A DNA stretch of 64,000 bases, taken from an uncultured Candidatus Melainabacteria bacterium (GTDB lineage: Bacteria; Cyanobacteriota; Vampirovibrionia; Gastranaerophilales; Gastranaerophilaceae). The stretch lies in assembly GCA_934754505.1 (NCBI GenBank), contig CAKVIE010000002.1, forward strand, positions 62,001 to 126,000. The letters are read 5' to 3'. A model generated the notes under the pieces. It had not been told where the DNA came from and ran no database searches. It was given only the letters and a program-made list of their open reading frames with translations. Positions 8,037-15,288 of this stretch are shown in pieces (position 1 is the first letter of the stretch; each line of letters opens with the position of its first letter). Made by a program: the position numbers and the translations under genes.

Positions 8037-8286
8037 TATCCTATATATATAAAGTATATACTAATATCAAAATTTCAATTTTTAAAGCTCTTTCAGGTAA
8101 AATATTTCGAAAATCTTTCAAATCAGCCTGTACGCTTGAAAAACTTACATTTACAATCAGTTACAAACGGAAACATTTCTTAATACAGTATATACTAATC
8201 AATCTGTTTAAACCGATATAAAGATTATATTAAAACATCTTAAAAATATTGTATTTTGCAAAAAAAATTTCTATTATATATATGTA
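8037..8286. other. AT-rich intergenic region before the YitT-like gene
   Basis: It carries two copies of a GTATATACTAAT motif (8054-8065 and 8188-8199); the longer TATATACTAATCAATC form at 8189-8204 recurs at 10904-10919. The open frame at 8001-8183 has no ribosome site and a composition like noncoding DNA. Confidence 0.4.
8249..8277 (+). promoter_or_regulatory. Promoter of the YitT-family gene, possibly leaderless
   Basis: TTGTAT (8249-8254), 17 bases, TATTAT (8272-8277). The expected start point, near 8284, is only 3 bases before the ATG, and there is no Shine-Dalgarno sequence. Confidence 0.45.
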
Positions 8287-9168
8287 ATGAAAATTTTAAA
8301 AAGAGAAATAACATTTGAATTTGTAAAAGAAACTATTCAACACATAATATTTTTGGCAATAGGGGCAGCGATTGCGGCATTTGCACTTGAATGTTTTTTA
8401 ATACCTAACAAAATTGTTGACGGAGGAATTATCGGTATTTCGATGATGTGTGCCTATAAAACGGGATTGCCGTTAGGTTTAATCATCATTGCGTTAAATT
8501 TCCCGTTTATTTTAATGGCATTGAAAAGACTCGGTAAAGCCTTTGTTTTCTATACTTTCACGGCAACAATAATGCTTGCGGTTGCAACTACATATATTCC
8601 CGAAATTTTACATCACAGAGAATTGCATAACCCGTTTTTGGCTTGTGTTTTCGGTGGTTTAACATTAGGAATAGGTGTCGGAACGATATTAAGAAACCAT
8701 GGTTCAACAGACGGAACAGAAATGGTTGCGGTTACTTTCGCAAAAAAAACACCGTTTTCGGTCGGCGAAATAATCATGTTTTTTAATCTTTTCATTTTCT
8801 TTGCCGCAGGACTTGTTTACGGCAGCTGGGAAAGTGCAATGTATTCGGTTTTGACCTACTACATTACCTATAAAGTTATTGATGTTGTTTTGGAAGGTTT
8901 GAACGAATCAAAATCCATTTTCATCATTTCAGACTCTGCTGAAGCCGTCGGAAAAGCCATTATGACAACAATGGATACAAGTGTAACCTACATAGATGCC
9001 GAAGGCGGTTATTCGGGCAGGAAAAAGCGTCTGATTTATTGCGTAATATCAAGGCTTGAAATTACTAAAATAAAAATGCTTACAAAAGAAATTGACCCGA
9101 CAGCTTTTATCGCTATTGAAAATGTTCACGAAGTTGAAGGCACAAGAGTTAAGAAAAAACATTTTTAA
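8287..9168 (+). CDS. YitT family membrane protein
   Basis: This 293-residue protein has about five hydrophobic helices between residues 15 and 190 (the YitT/DUF161 part, including NHGSTDGTEMVA, which matches the family's GGSTGGTD-like loop). A soluble DUF2179 domain follows at residues 205-285, with SGRKKRLIYCVISRLE. Members sit in the inner membrane; most have no proven substrate. No ribosome binding site is visible and the promoter abuts the ATG, so the mRNA may be leaderless. A bidirectional terminator follows. The length is normal for the family. Confidence 0.85.
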   Translation: MKILKREITFEFVKETIQHIIFLAIGAAIAAFALECFLIPNKIVDGGIIGISMMCAYKTGLPLGLIIIALNFPFILMALKRLGKAFVFYTFTATIMLAVATTYIPEILHHRELHNPFLACVFGGLTLGIGVGTILRNHGSTDGTEMVAVTFAKKTPFSVGEIIMFFNLFIFFAAGLVYGSWESAMYSVLTYYITYKVIDVVLEGLNESKSIFIISDSAEAVGKAIMTTMDTSVTYIDAEGGYSGRKKRLIYCVISRLEITKIKMLTKEIDPTAFIAIENVHEVEGTRVKKKHF

Positions 9169-9205
9169 TCAATCACTTTTATCAAGCAAAAAAATTCTAA
9201 ACATA

Positions 9206-9239
9206 AAAAAAAGGACCTTGTTTTCACAAAGTCCTTTTT
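9206..9239. terminator. Bidirectional intrinsic terminator
   Basis: AAAAAGGACCTTG and CAAAGTCCTTTTT form a long hairpin with T-runs on both strands, between the converging YitT-like and ferredoxin genes. Confidence 0.8.
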
Positions 9240-9254
9240 AAATCTTTTGTTGAA

Positions 9255-9431
9255 TTATTCAACAACGATTGCTGAAACCGGGCAAGCATCTGCTGCTTCT
9301 TTAACGCCTGCTTCGTTTGCTGCAACTGCTGCTTCATCAACAACTGCTTTATCACTTACGCTGAATACTGCATCACATACTGATTCGCATGCTCCGCAAG
9401 CAATACATCCGTCTTCAATAGTTACTTTCAT
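9255..9431 (-). CDS. Ferredoxin, single 4Fe-4S type
   Basis: This 58-residue, very acidic protein begins MKVTIEDGCIACGACESVC and contains ADACPVSAI near its end. The CxxCxxC set at residues 9, 12 and 15 plus the late Cys-Pro make one [4Fe-4S] site. Cys19 and the loss of a second full CxxCxxCxxxC set match the monocluster ferredoxins of Thermotoga/Clostridium type. It is a soluble low-potential electron carrier and could serve the [FeFe]-hydrogenase implied by hydE. AGGAGA lies 6 bases before the ATG. The gene is short enough to be skipped by length-filtered gene calls; the plus-strand frame at 9247-9477 is its shadow. Confidence 0.93.
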   Translation of the reverse strand: MKVTIEDGCIACGACESVCDAVFSVSDKAVVDEAAVAANEAGVKEAADACPVSAIVVE

Positions 9432-9495
9432 TGTGTTCTCCTTTTTTTATTTGTGTCGGATAATCTCCGCTCACTAATTATTATATCAAAAATTT

Positions 9496-10674
9496 TTAAT
9501 TAAACAACCATTCACGAACTCTATCTGCAATATACGTGAAACCTGTTCTTGTACCTAAATTTTCAGGTTTTATGTTCTTACTCCAGATGAGAAGCGGAAT
9601 TTGTTCTCTTGTGTGGTCTGTTCCGGGAACTGTCGGGTCACAGCCGTGATCTGCCGTTATTACGAGCAAATCTTCATCAGTCATGCTTTCTTGAATTTTG
9701 TCGATATAAGTATCAATTTCTTCAATAGCTTTTGCGTAACCGATAGCATCATTTCTATGTCCGAAAAGCATGTCCGTATCTACAAGGTTTGTAAAGATAA
9801 AGTATTTATCGGGATTTTCCGTGCAATCCGCAACTTTGCGTTCTGCTCTCGGAAGTTTTTCCTTAACTGCTTCAAGAGTTAATTCAAGACCTTCTTTGTT
9901 TGAACCTGTGTGAATTGCGTGAGTGATACCCGAACCTACGAAAATATCTTCGATTTTACCGATACCGTAAACAAGACCGTTGTTTTCGGCTACTTCGTTA
10001 CATAAAGTTTTCTTGAACGGAACAACCGAATAGTCACGTCTGTATTTTGAAATTCTTTTCGGTTTGCCGTCAACGAGGCTGTAAGGACGAGCAATAACTC
10101 TTGATACGTTTGAAACTTCGTTCAACAATTCTCTTGCAATTCTGCAATATTCATAAAGTGTTTCAAGCGGAACTACATCAATGTTCATAGCAATTTGAAA
10201 TACGCTGTCTGCCGAAGTGTAAACAATCGGTTTCTTTGTTGCTTCATGTTCTTCGTGTAATTCTTCCAAAATTGCCGTACCTGAAGCAGCTTTGTTACCG
10301 AGAACGCCGCCGCAGCCTGTTCTTTTTACAAACTCATCAATAATTTCTTTCGGAAATCCTGATTCTGTATAAACTTTGAAAGGATTATCAAGAACGAGTC
10401 CCATCATTTCCCAGTGACCTGTGGTTGTGCATTTTCCTTTTGAAATTTCTCTTAAAATACCGTATTGACCTGTGTAATTGTCGATTTTTTTAACACCTTC
10501 AATGTCGATAATGTTGCCAAATCCCATTTTTTCGAGATTAGGAACGTGTAAACCTTTATTAGCTTGTGCAACGTGTGCCAATGTATTGCAAGTCGGCAAA
10601 TCTTTAAATTCCGCTGCATCGGGCATTGCTCCACAACCCATTGAGTCGATAACGATTACGATTGCTCTTTTCAT
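9496..10674 (-). CDS. deoB: Phosphopentomutase
   Basis: The 392-residue cytoplasmic enzyme interconverts ribose 1-phosphate/deoxyribose 1-phosphate and the 5-phosphates, linking nucleoside salvage to the pentose pathway. It is an alkaline-phosphatase superfamily member: IDSMGCGAMPDA near the N-terminus and ITADHGCDPTVPGTDHTRE near the C-terminus hold the metal ligands, and the DeoB cap lies between. The start at 10674 has AGGAG 7 bases upstream; a GTG nine codons earlier has none. Length matches the 390-400 residues of bacterial DeoB. No nucleoside phosphorylase gene is adjacent. Confidence 0.95.
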   Translation of the reverse strand: MKRAIVIVIDSMGCGAMPDAAEFKDLPTCNTLAHVAQANKGLHVPNLEKMGFGNIIDIEGVKKIDNYTGQYGILREISKGKCTTTGHWEMMGLVLDNPFKVYTESGFPKEIIDEFVKRTGCGGVLGNKAASGTAILEELHEEHEATKKPIVYTSADSVFQIAMNIDVVPLETLYEYCRIARELLNEVSNVSRVIARPYSLVDGKPKRISKYRRDYSVVPFKKTLCNEVAENNGLVYGIGKIEDIFVGSGITHAIHTGSNKEGLELTLEAVKEKLPRAERKVADCTENPDKYFIFTNLVDTDMLFGHRNDAIGYAKAIEEIDTYIDKIQESMTDEDLLVITADHGCDPTVPGTDHTREQIPLLIWSKNIKPENLGTRTGFTYIADRVREWLFN

Positions 10675-10724
10675 GTTTTGCTCCTGTTTTTTATGTAACA
10701 CACAATTTTATTTATATTTAAACA

Positions 10725-10757
10725 CAAAAAAAGTTTTGATTGCCAAAACTTTTTTTA
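10725..10757. terminator. Bidirectional intrinsic terminator upstream of deoB
   Basis: AAAAAAAGTTTTG and CAAAACTTTTTTT form a perfect stem around a short loop. On the minus strand it would end a transcript begun near 10.9 kb, before deoB. Confidence 0.8.
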
Positions 10758-10915
10758 TTTCTTAAATTCTTTTAACTTTTTCTAAGTAACCGTTCTTTTA
10801 CTTCAAAAAAAATAATCTTTTCCTTCCTGACTATTATCGATTCACGTTTACGGGTTGGACCATCACCTCGCTTTTTGTCTTGCCGTTTTTCAAATATTGT
10901 TCTTATATACTAATC
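10758..10915 (-). ncRNA. Candidate small RNA or deoB leader, unassigned
   Basis: The minus strand between the shared TATATACTAATCAATC site (10904-10919) and the terminator at 10725-10757 is richer in G+C than its surroundings around 10830-10890. It shows potential pairing (ACGG with CCGT) and a purine-rich AGTCAGGAAGGAAAAG stretch. It matches no RNA family I can name: no SRP, RNase P, tmRNA or known purine-aptamer core is visible. Because it ends in a terminator 50 bases before deoB, it could be a stand-alone RNA or a termination-controlled leader. Confidence 0.35.
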
Positions 10916-10919
10916 AATC

Positions 10920-11159
10920 GGGTAATGTTTTACAAGAACTTTTTTATTAAATTATTTTTACAAATCATCATGTCGTTTATTATTTCTGATTAAATTCAAA
11001 TTAACAATCTTTAATGAACAAAAGTTAATAAAATTCTGTAACAATAACCTTTTTCAGCCGATAAGCAAGCCCTCAGCCGTTTTACCGAAATTGTTTTTAT
11101 TTTTTGTTCAACAAAGCTGAATACTATTGGTTTTGTTGAGTATGACTGAAGATTGATTT
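10920..11159. other. Intergenic region, nothing assigned
   Basis: AT-rich spacer between the candidate RNA and the end of the SDR gene. No coding frame is supported. Confidence 0.4.
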
Positions 11160-12011
11160 TTATTTTTTAGATTTTTCAATTCTATATTTCAAGCCGAATT
11201 TTACGGCAGAATTAATGATATTTTGGGGTAAAATTTTTGATAAAAGCATTGTCCAAAAAGCGTCTGAACCAACGGTATATGAGAGTTGGGGATTTTTTGC
11301 CGCAAAGGCTTTATAAATTGTTTCGGCAACATCTTCGGGGAAAGAGCCTCGATAGTTGTTTGCCTTGGCATTTTCGGATAAAAATTTCATTTCTTCGGCA
11401 TATTTTTGTTTTATTATGTCGGTTGATTCTTCAAATGCGGGAATATTTTTGTCAACCGATTTATTCCAAAAAGGAGTTCTTATACAACCCGGTTTTATTG
11501 AAATGAATTTAACGTTTTCGTTTTTAAATTCGTTTGAAAGGCTGTTAAGCATTATGTCGGCTGCTTTTTTAGAGGCACAATAAGGTGCTAAAAACGGGAA
11601 AATTCCGCTTGCGGCCATTGAGCTTACATAAATTATTTTACCGTCATGAACCAAAGGCAGAAACTTTTGGACAACGGCGATTGTTCCGAAAGTATTAACT
11701 TCAAATTGTTCTTTAATTCTTTTTATCGGCAAAGACTCCATAGGTCCTGCAACGGCAATACCTGCACAATTTATAACTGCATCGAGTTTAGGAGTTTGTT
11801 TCATAACATACCAAAAAGCCTTGTCGATACCGCCTGAATTTGTAACATCAAGGTAAACACCGTGAATATTTTTATTAAGAGCTTCAAGTTTGTATTTGTC
11901 TGATTTTTTGCGAATACACGCAAAAACCTTGCAGCCTTTTTCTGCGAATAAAACTGCTGCAGCTTTTCCTATACCCGATGATGCACCTGTTATTAATACC
12001 GTCGTTTCCAT
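11160..12011 (-). CDS. Short-chain dehydrogenase/reductase
   Basis: This 283-residue classical SDR has TGASSGIGKAAA at residues 7-18 for NAD(P) binding, NCAGIA near residue 86, and the catalytic Tyr-x3-Lys in YCASKKA near residue 148, preceded by a Ser in VSSMAAS. It reduces or oxidises a carbonyl/alcohol. The long C-terminal tail with hydrophobic LLSKILPQNIINSAVKFGL resembles membrane-associated 17-beta-HSD-like members that act on lipid or retinoid-type substrates, but the substrate is open. It stands alone, divergent from yraN across about 85 bases. Confidence 0.88.
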   Translation of the reverse strand: METTVLITGASSGIGKAAAVLFAEKGCKVFACIRKKSDKYKLEALNKNIHGVYLDVTNSGGIDKAFWYVMKQTPKLDAVINCAGIAVAGPMESLPIKRIKEQFEVNTFGTIAVVQKFLPLVHDGKIIYVSSMAASGIFPFLAPYCASKKAADIMLNSLSNEFKNENVKFISIKPGCIRTPFWNKSVDKNIPAFEESTDIIKQKYAEEMKFLSENAKANNYRGSFPEDVAETIYKAFAAKNPQLSYTVGSDAFWTMLLSKILPQNIINSAVKFGLKYRIEKSKK

Positions 12012-12063
12012 ATTTTCTTTGTAACATAATTAATTATATTTATCAATATTTACAAAAAACGGT

Positions 12064-12069
12064 TATAAT
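12064..12069 (+). promoter_or_regulatory. -10 element upstream of yraN
   Basis: A perfect TATAAT lies 13 bases before an AAAGGAG ribosome site. It places the transcript start near 12076, downstream of any alternative upstream start codon in the yraN frame. Confidence 0.5.
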
Positions 12070-12096
12070 TAAAGAGAATTACAAAGGAGTACAGCT

Positions 12097-12453
12097 ATTT
12101 CTTTTCAGACAAAAAAAACGGGACAAAAAGGTGAAGATATTGCCGCTGATTACCTTGAGAAAAAAGGGTATAAAATTTTAGCGAGAAATGTTCATTTTTC
12201 TAAAAACTGCGAAATTGATATCATCGCAAAAGACGGTGATACAACGGTTTTTGTTGAAGTTAAAACACGAACGACTCTCGGTTTCGGACACCCGTTTGAA
12301 GCTATTAACAGAAAGAAAATGGAAAAAATTTACACAGGCATTTTGACATATTCTCAAGCAAACAAAATCAAAAAGTACAGAATTGACGGCATTGCAGTTA
12401 TAGGAACAATTTCACCCAAGATAGAACATTTGAAAAATTTAGGTTTCGAATAG
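12097..12453 (+). CDS. yraN: YraN family (UPF0102) putative endonuclease with apparent AUU start codon
   Basis: The 118-codon frame encodes a complete UPF0102 protein: GQKGEDIAADYLEKKGY, then CEIDIIAKDGDTTVFVEVKTR with the PD-(D/E)XK ligands, then FGHPFEAINRKKMEKI. Family members run 110-130 residues and start about ten residues before the KGxxGE motif, exactly the distance to the ATT at 12097. That ATT has AAGGAG 7 bases upstream. No ATG, GTG or TTG exists in frame between the upstream TAA and residue 60 or so. The frame is intact, so neither a frameshift nor decay is needed. AUU starts are known for infC and pcnB. Function is unproven; a Holliday-junction-resolvase-like nuclease is the usual proposal. 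Confidence 0.85.
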   Translation: MSFQTKKTGQKGEDIAADYLEKKGYKILARNVHFSKNCEIDIIAKDGDTTVFVEVKTRTTLGFGHPFEAINRKKMEKIYTGILTYSQANKIKKYRIDGIAVIGTISPKIEHLKNLGFE

Positions 12454-12470
12454 ATGCTTATTATAATCAT

Positions 12471-12515
12471 AAAAAAAAGAGAGATTAATTTTCGAAAAAT
12501 AATATCTCTTTTTTA
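12471..12515 (+). terminator. Intrinsic terminator after yraN
   Basis: AAAAAAGAGAGATTA pairs with TAATATCTCTTTTTT with one mismatch, and a T-run ends it. Confidence 0.75.
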
Positions 12516-12617
12516 ATGTTTGAAATATTAATTTTTTGTTTATTTTTTAAGAATTTTGGAAAAGAGATGTTATAAGTGGAGTATGGAAAAAATGTAAGAA
12601 ATAATGGAGATAAAGAA

Positions 12618-14459
12618 ATGGCAAAAACAATTGGTATCGACTTAGGAACAACGAACTCGGTAGTTGCCGTTATGGAAGGCGGTAAGCCGACAGTTATAGC
12701 AAACTCGGAAGGTTCAAGAACAACCCCGTCAATCGTTGGTTTTTCAAAAACAGGCGAAAAATTGGTTGGTCAACTTGCAAAACGTCAAGCTATTTTGAAC
12801 CCTGATAAAACAATCGCTTCAATCAAAAGACATATGGGCGAAAATTATAAGAAAAATATCGACGGAAAAGATTACACTCCTCAAGAAATTTCAGCAATGA
12901 TTTTGAGAAAATTGGCAGATGATGCTTCCGCTTATTTGGGAGAAAAAGTTACATCAGCTGTAATCACAGTTCCGGCATACTTCAACGACGCACAACGTCA
13001 AGCAACAAAAGATGCAGGTAAAATTGCAGGTTTGGACGTTCTTCGTATCGTAAACGAACCGACAGCAGCAGCTTTGGCTTACGGTCTTGAAAAAGATAAA
13101 ACCGAAAAAGTTTTGGTATTCGACTTAGGTGGTGGTACATTCGATGTATCTATCCTCGAAATCGGCGACGGTGTTCACGAAGTTCTTTCAACCTCAGGTG
13201 ATACACACTTAGGTGGTGATGACTTCGACCAAAAAGTTATCGATTGGTTAGTTGAAGAATTCAAAAAGCAAGAAGGCATTGACCTTAAAGGTGATAAACA
13301 AGCAATGCAACGTTTAAAAGAAGCAGCTGAAAAAGCAAAATGCGAATTGTCATCAGTTGTTGAAACAAACATTAACTTGCCGTTCATCACAGCAGATTCA
13401 AACGGACCTAAACACTTAGATGTTCAATTAACAAGAGCAAAATTTGAAGATTTAAGCCACGATTTGCTCGAAAGATGTAAAAAACCTGTTGAACAAGCAT
13501 TAAAAGATGCAGGACTTTCAAAAGGTGATATTAACGAAGTAGTATTGGTCGGTGGTTCAACTCGTATTCCTGCCGTTCAAACATTGGTAAAAGAATACAC
13601 AGGAAAAGAACCTAACCAATCGGTAAACCCTGATGAAGTAGTTGCGGTTGGTGCAGCAATTCAAGCAGGTGTACTTGCAGGTGAAGTTAAAGACATCGTA
13701 CTTCTTGATGTAACACCTTTGACACTCGGTATTGAAACATTGGGCGGTGTTTTGACTCCGTTAGTTCCGAGAAATACAACAATCCCTGTTTCAAAATCAC
13801 AAGTATTCTCAACAGCAGAAAATAATCAAACAGCAGTAGATATTCACGTTTGCCAAGGTGAAAGACCGATGGCTAAAGATAACAAGTCATTAGGTATGTT
13901 CAGACTTGACGGTATCGCTCCTGCAATGAGAGGCATTCCGCAAATCGAAGTTACATTCGATATCGATGCTAACGGTATCGTAAATGTTTCTGCAAAAGAT
14001 AAAGCAACAGGCAAAGAACAAAAAATCACGATTACAAATTCATCTAACCTTGATGAAAAAGATATCGACAGAATGGTTAAAGAAGCTGAAGCAAATGCAG
14101 AAGAAGATAAAAAGCATAAAGAAGAAGCTGAAATCAAAAACAATGCAAATAGTATGCTTTCATCAGCAGACAGAATCGTTAAAGATTTTGAAGGCAAAAT
14201 TGCAGACAGCGATAAGACAAAACTTGAAGAACAAAAGAAAGCTCTTGAAGAAGCTCTTAAAACAAATAAATCAGCTGACGAAATCAAAAAATTGTCAGAA
14301 GAATTGCAACAAACAATGTATGCAATTTCATCAGCAGCGTACAGCCAAGTTCAACAAGAAGAACAACAAGCTCAAGGCGGTGCATCGTCTGATAGTACAA
14401 ACTCATCAGGCAATAATTCAGATGATGATGTTATTGATGCAGAATACACAAAAGAATAA
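12618..14459 (+). CDS. dnaK: Hsp70 chaperone DnaK
   Basis: This 613-residue ATP-dependent chaperone has IGIDLGTTNSVVAVMEGG at the N-terminus, the ATPase signatures VFDLGGGTFDVSIL and VVLVGGSTRIPAVQ, the linker DVTPLTL and the C-terminal tail DDDVIDAEYTKE typical of bacterial DnaK. The ATG at 12618 follows GGAGA by 7 bases; an ATG 14 codons earlier lacks a site and reads through nonconserved sequence. No grpE or dnaJ is adjacent, so it is monocistronic. I find no CIRCE inverted repeat upstream. A strong terminator follows. Confidence 0.97.
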   Translation: MAKTIGIDLGTTNSVVAVMEGGKPTVIANSEGSRTTPSIVGFSKTGEKLVGQLAKRQAILNPDKTIASIKRHMGENYKKNIDGKDYTPQEISAMILRKLADDASAYLGEKVTSAVITVPAYFNDAQRQATKDAGKIAGLDVLRIVNEPTAAALAYGLEKDKTEKVLVFDLGGGTFDVSILEIGDGVHEVLSTSGDTHLGGDDFDQKVIDWLVEEFKKQEGIDLKGDKQAMQRLKEAAEKAKCELSSVVETNINLPFITADSNGPKHLDVQLTRAKFEDLSHDLLERCKKPVEQALKDAGLSKGDINEVVLVGGSTRIPAVQTLVKEYTGKEPNQSVNPDEVVAVGAAIQAGVLAGEVKDIVLLDVTPLTLGIETLGGVLTPLVPRNTTIPVSKSQVFSTAENNQTAVDIHVCQGERPMAKDNKSLGMFRLDGIAPAMRGIPQIEVTFDIDANGIVNVSAKDKATGKEQKITITNSSNLDEKDIDRMVKEAEANAEEDKKHKEEAEIKNNANSMLSSADRIVKDFEGKIADSDKTKLEEQKKALEEALKTNKSADEIKKLSEELQQTMYAISSAAYSQVQQEEQQAQGGASSDSTNSSGNNSDDDVIDAEYTKE

Positions 14460-14482
14460 TTCAGAAATTCTTAAGGTAAAGA

Positions 14483-14518
14483 GAAAGCGGTTTGGAATTC
14501 TTCCAAACCGCTTTTTTG
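14483..14518 (+). terminator. Intrinsic terminator of dnaK
   Basis: AAAGCGGTTTGG and CCAAACCGCTTTTTT form a 12-bp stem followed by T's. Confidence 0.9.
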
Positions 14519-14535
14519 TCGGATTGGCAAAATAT

Positions 14536-14575
14536 GTCATTGCGAGAAAATCGTTAGATTTTCGTGGCAATCCAT
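14536..14575. repeat. REP-like hairpin unit
   Basis: GTCATTGCGAGAAAATC-GTTA-GATTTTCGTGGCAATCC has the conserved ends with a third core variant (GAAAATC/GATTTTC). Confidence 0.7.
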
Positions 14576-14582
14576 AAAAACA

Positions 14583-14616
14583 CGTCATTGCGAGAGGCTT
14601 TGCCTCGTGGCAATCA
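14583..14616. repeat. REP-like hairpin unit
   Basis: The sequence CGTCATTGCGAGAGGCTTTG onward matches the unit at 482-516, except that the last bases after GGCAATC diverge. Both precede a 121-bp repeat copy. Confidence 0.7.
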
Positions 14617-14641
14617 AAAAAATAATAAACAAAACAAAACA

Positions 14642-14762
14642 AAGTTTTGTCTATGAGTGAAACGAATTCAGCCCCCACGGCAGTGGTCGTGTCTTTTCTT
14701 TTTCTTGGGGTACACGTTCTTTTTCTTTTCTCATCGAAAAAGAAAAGAAAAAGAATGGGTAC
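14642..14762. repeat. 121-bp perfect repeat, copy B
   Basis: Identical to 535-655, in the same orientation 14.1 kb away. Downstream similarity continues imperfectly into TAAAACCACTGGATCACCATGTCGCTC (copy A: TAAAACCACTGAATCACCACGTCGCTC). Confidence 0.85.
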
Positions 14763-14883
14763 AAAAAAAGACAAATACTTATAATAATAAATAAAACCAC
14801 TGGATCACCATGTCGCTCCGCCGTCTTGGATTTGCTTCACAAAAAACAGTCGCTCACTTCACTATCGTTTCCGTTCACTTTTA

Positions 14884-14932
14884 TTTTTGCTACTTCGGCG
14901 TTCCGCTTCGCTTCAGCCTACGCAAATTCGCT
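14884..14932. repeat. Short intergenic repeat, copy 1
   Basis: TTTTTGCTACTTC, then CGCTTCGCTT and CCTACGCAAATTCGCT, recur in diverged form at 15889-15944; the CGCAAATCCGCTC end also occurs near 350-365. Confidence 0.5.
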
Positions 14933-15027
14933 GGGGTACACGTTCTTTTTCCACTCTTGCAAAAACATTCACTGGATGTTTTTGCTGCGGCAGAGTCTCT
15001 CGGAAAGAAAAGAAAAAGAATGGGTAC
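14933..15027. repeat. Third, rearranged copy of the hairpin part of the 121-bp repeat
   Basis: The ends match copies A and B (GGGGTACACGTTCTTTTTC on the left, AAAGAAAAGAAAAAGAATGGGTAC in pattern on the right). The short loop is replaced by about 50 bases containing its own hairpin (CAAAAACAT/ATGTTTTTG). Confidence 0.65.
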
Positions 15028-15094
15028 AAAAGAAAGTAAATATTTATAAAAATAGATATTTTAGCAATAAAATATTTAAAATTTAATTTATTTT

Positions 15095-15130
15095 CTGGAT
15101 TGCCACGGGCAACAAGTTGCCTTTCAGTTC
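15095..15130. repeat. Inverted partial REP-like unit
   Basis: CTGGATTGCCACGGGCAAC and AAGTTGCCTTTCAGTT are the reverse complement, with small changes, of the right half of the unit near 440-475. Confidence 0.6.
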
Positions 15131-15134
15131 GTAG

Positions 15135-15152
15135 GTTGGGTTTAAACCCAAC
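15135..15152. repeat. 18-bp perfect palindrome
   Basis: GTTGGGTTTAAACCCAAC reads the same on both strands and is preceded by GTAG. It resembles the GTAGGTTGGGTT...AAACCCAACA palindromes scattered through many cyanobacterial genomes (from memory). Confidence 0.6.
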
Positions 15153-15288
15153 AGAAACTAATATTTATAAAATACAAACTACCGCAACATTTCTTTGACC
15201 GCAAAGAAACGTTGCACAAAGATACTCTCTCCAATATGCTCGATTTATTTTTTATAAATTTTTCACAATCTTACTAAATCATCACGTT

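Larger units (their letters stand above)
14519..15288. other. Repeat-rich intergenic region without a supported gene
   Basis: About 770 bases are built of REP-like units, a second copy of the 121-bp repeat, a rearranged third copy, an 18-bp palindrome and unique AT-rich sequence. Open frames at 14418-14774 (minus), 14810-15049 and 14826-15086 (plus) are by-products of the repeats, without ribosome sites or family similarity. Confidence 0.7.

Noticed and set aside
8001..8183. 60-codon plus-strand frame
   Set aside because: No ribosome site, AT-driven residue composition, and antisense to a better supported RNA candidate.
9247..9477. 76-codon plus-strand frame
   Set aside because: Antisense shadow of the ferredoxin gene, which has a ribosome site and cluster-binding cysteines.
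10758..10915. SRP RNA, RNase P RNA or tmRNA
   Set aside because: The conserved cores (GGAAGGAAGCAGCC, GAGGAAAGTCC, tRNA-like ends) are absent despite an AGGAAGG stretch.
12540..12617. CIRCE element before dnaK
   Set aside because: No TTAGCACTC-N9-GAGTGCTAA-like inverted repeat is present.
14418..14774. 118-codon minus-strand open frame
   Set aside because: By-product of repeat copy B and antisense to the end of dnaK.
14810..15086. Two overlapping plus-strand frames
   Set aside because: They cross repeat copy C and lack start signals.
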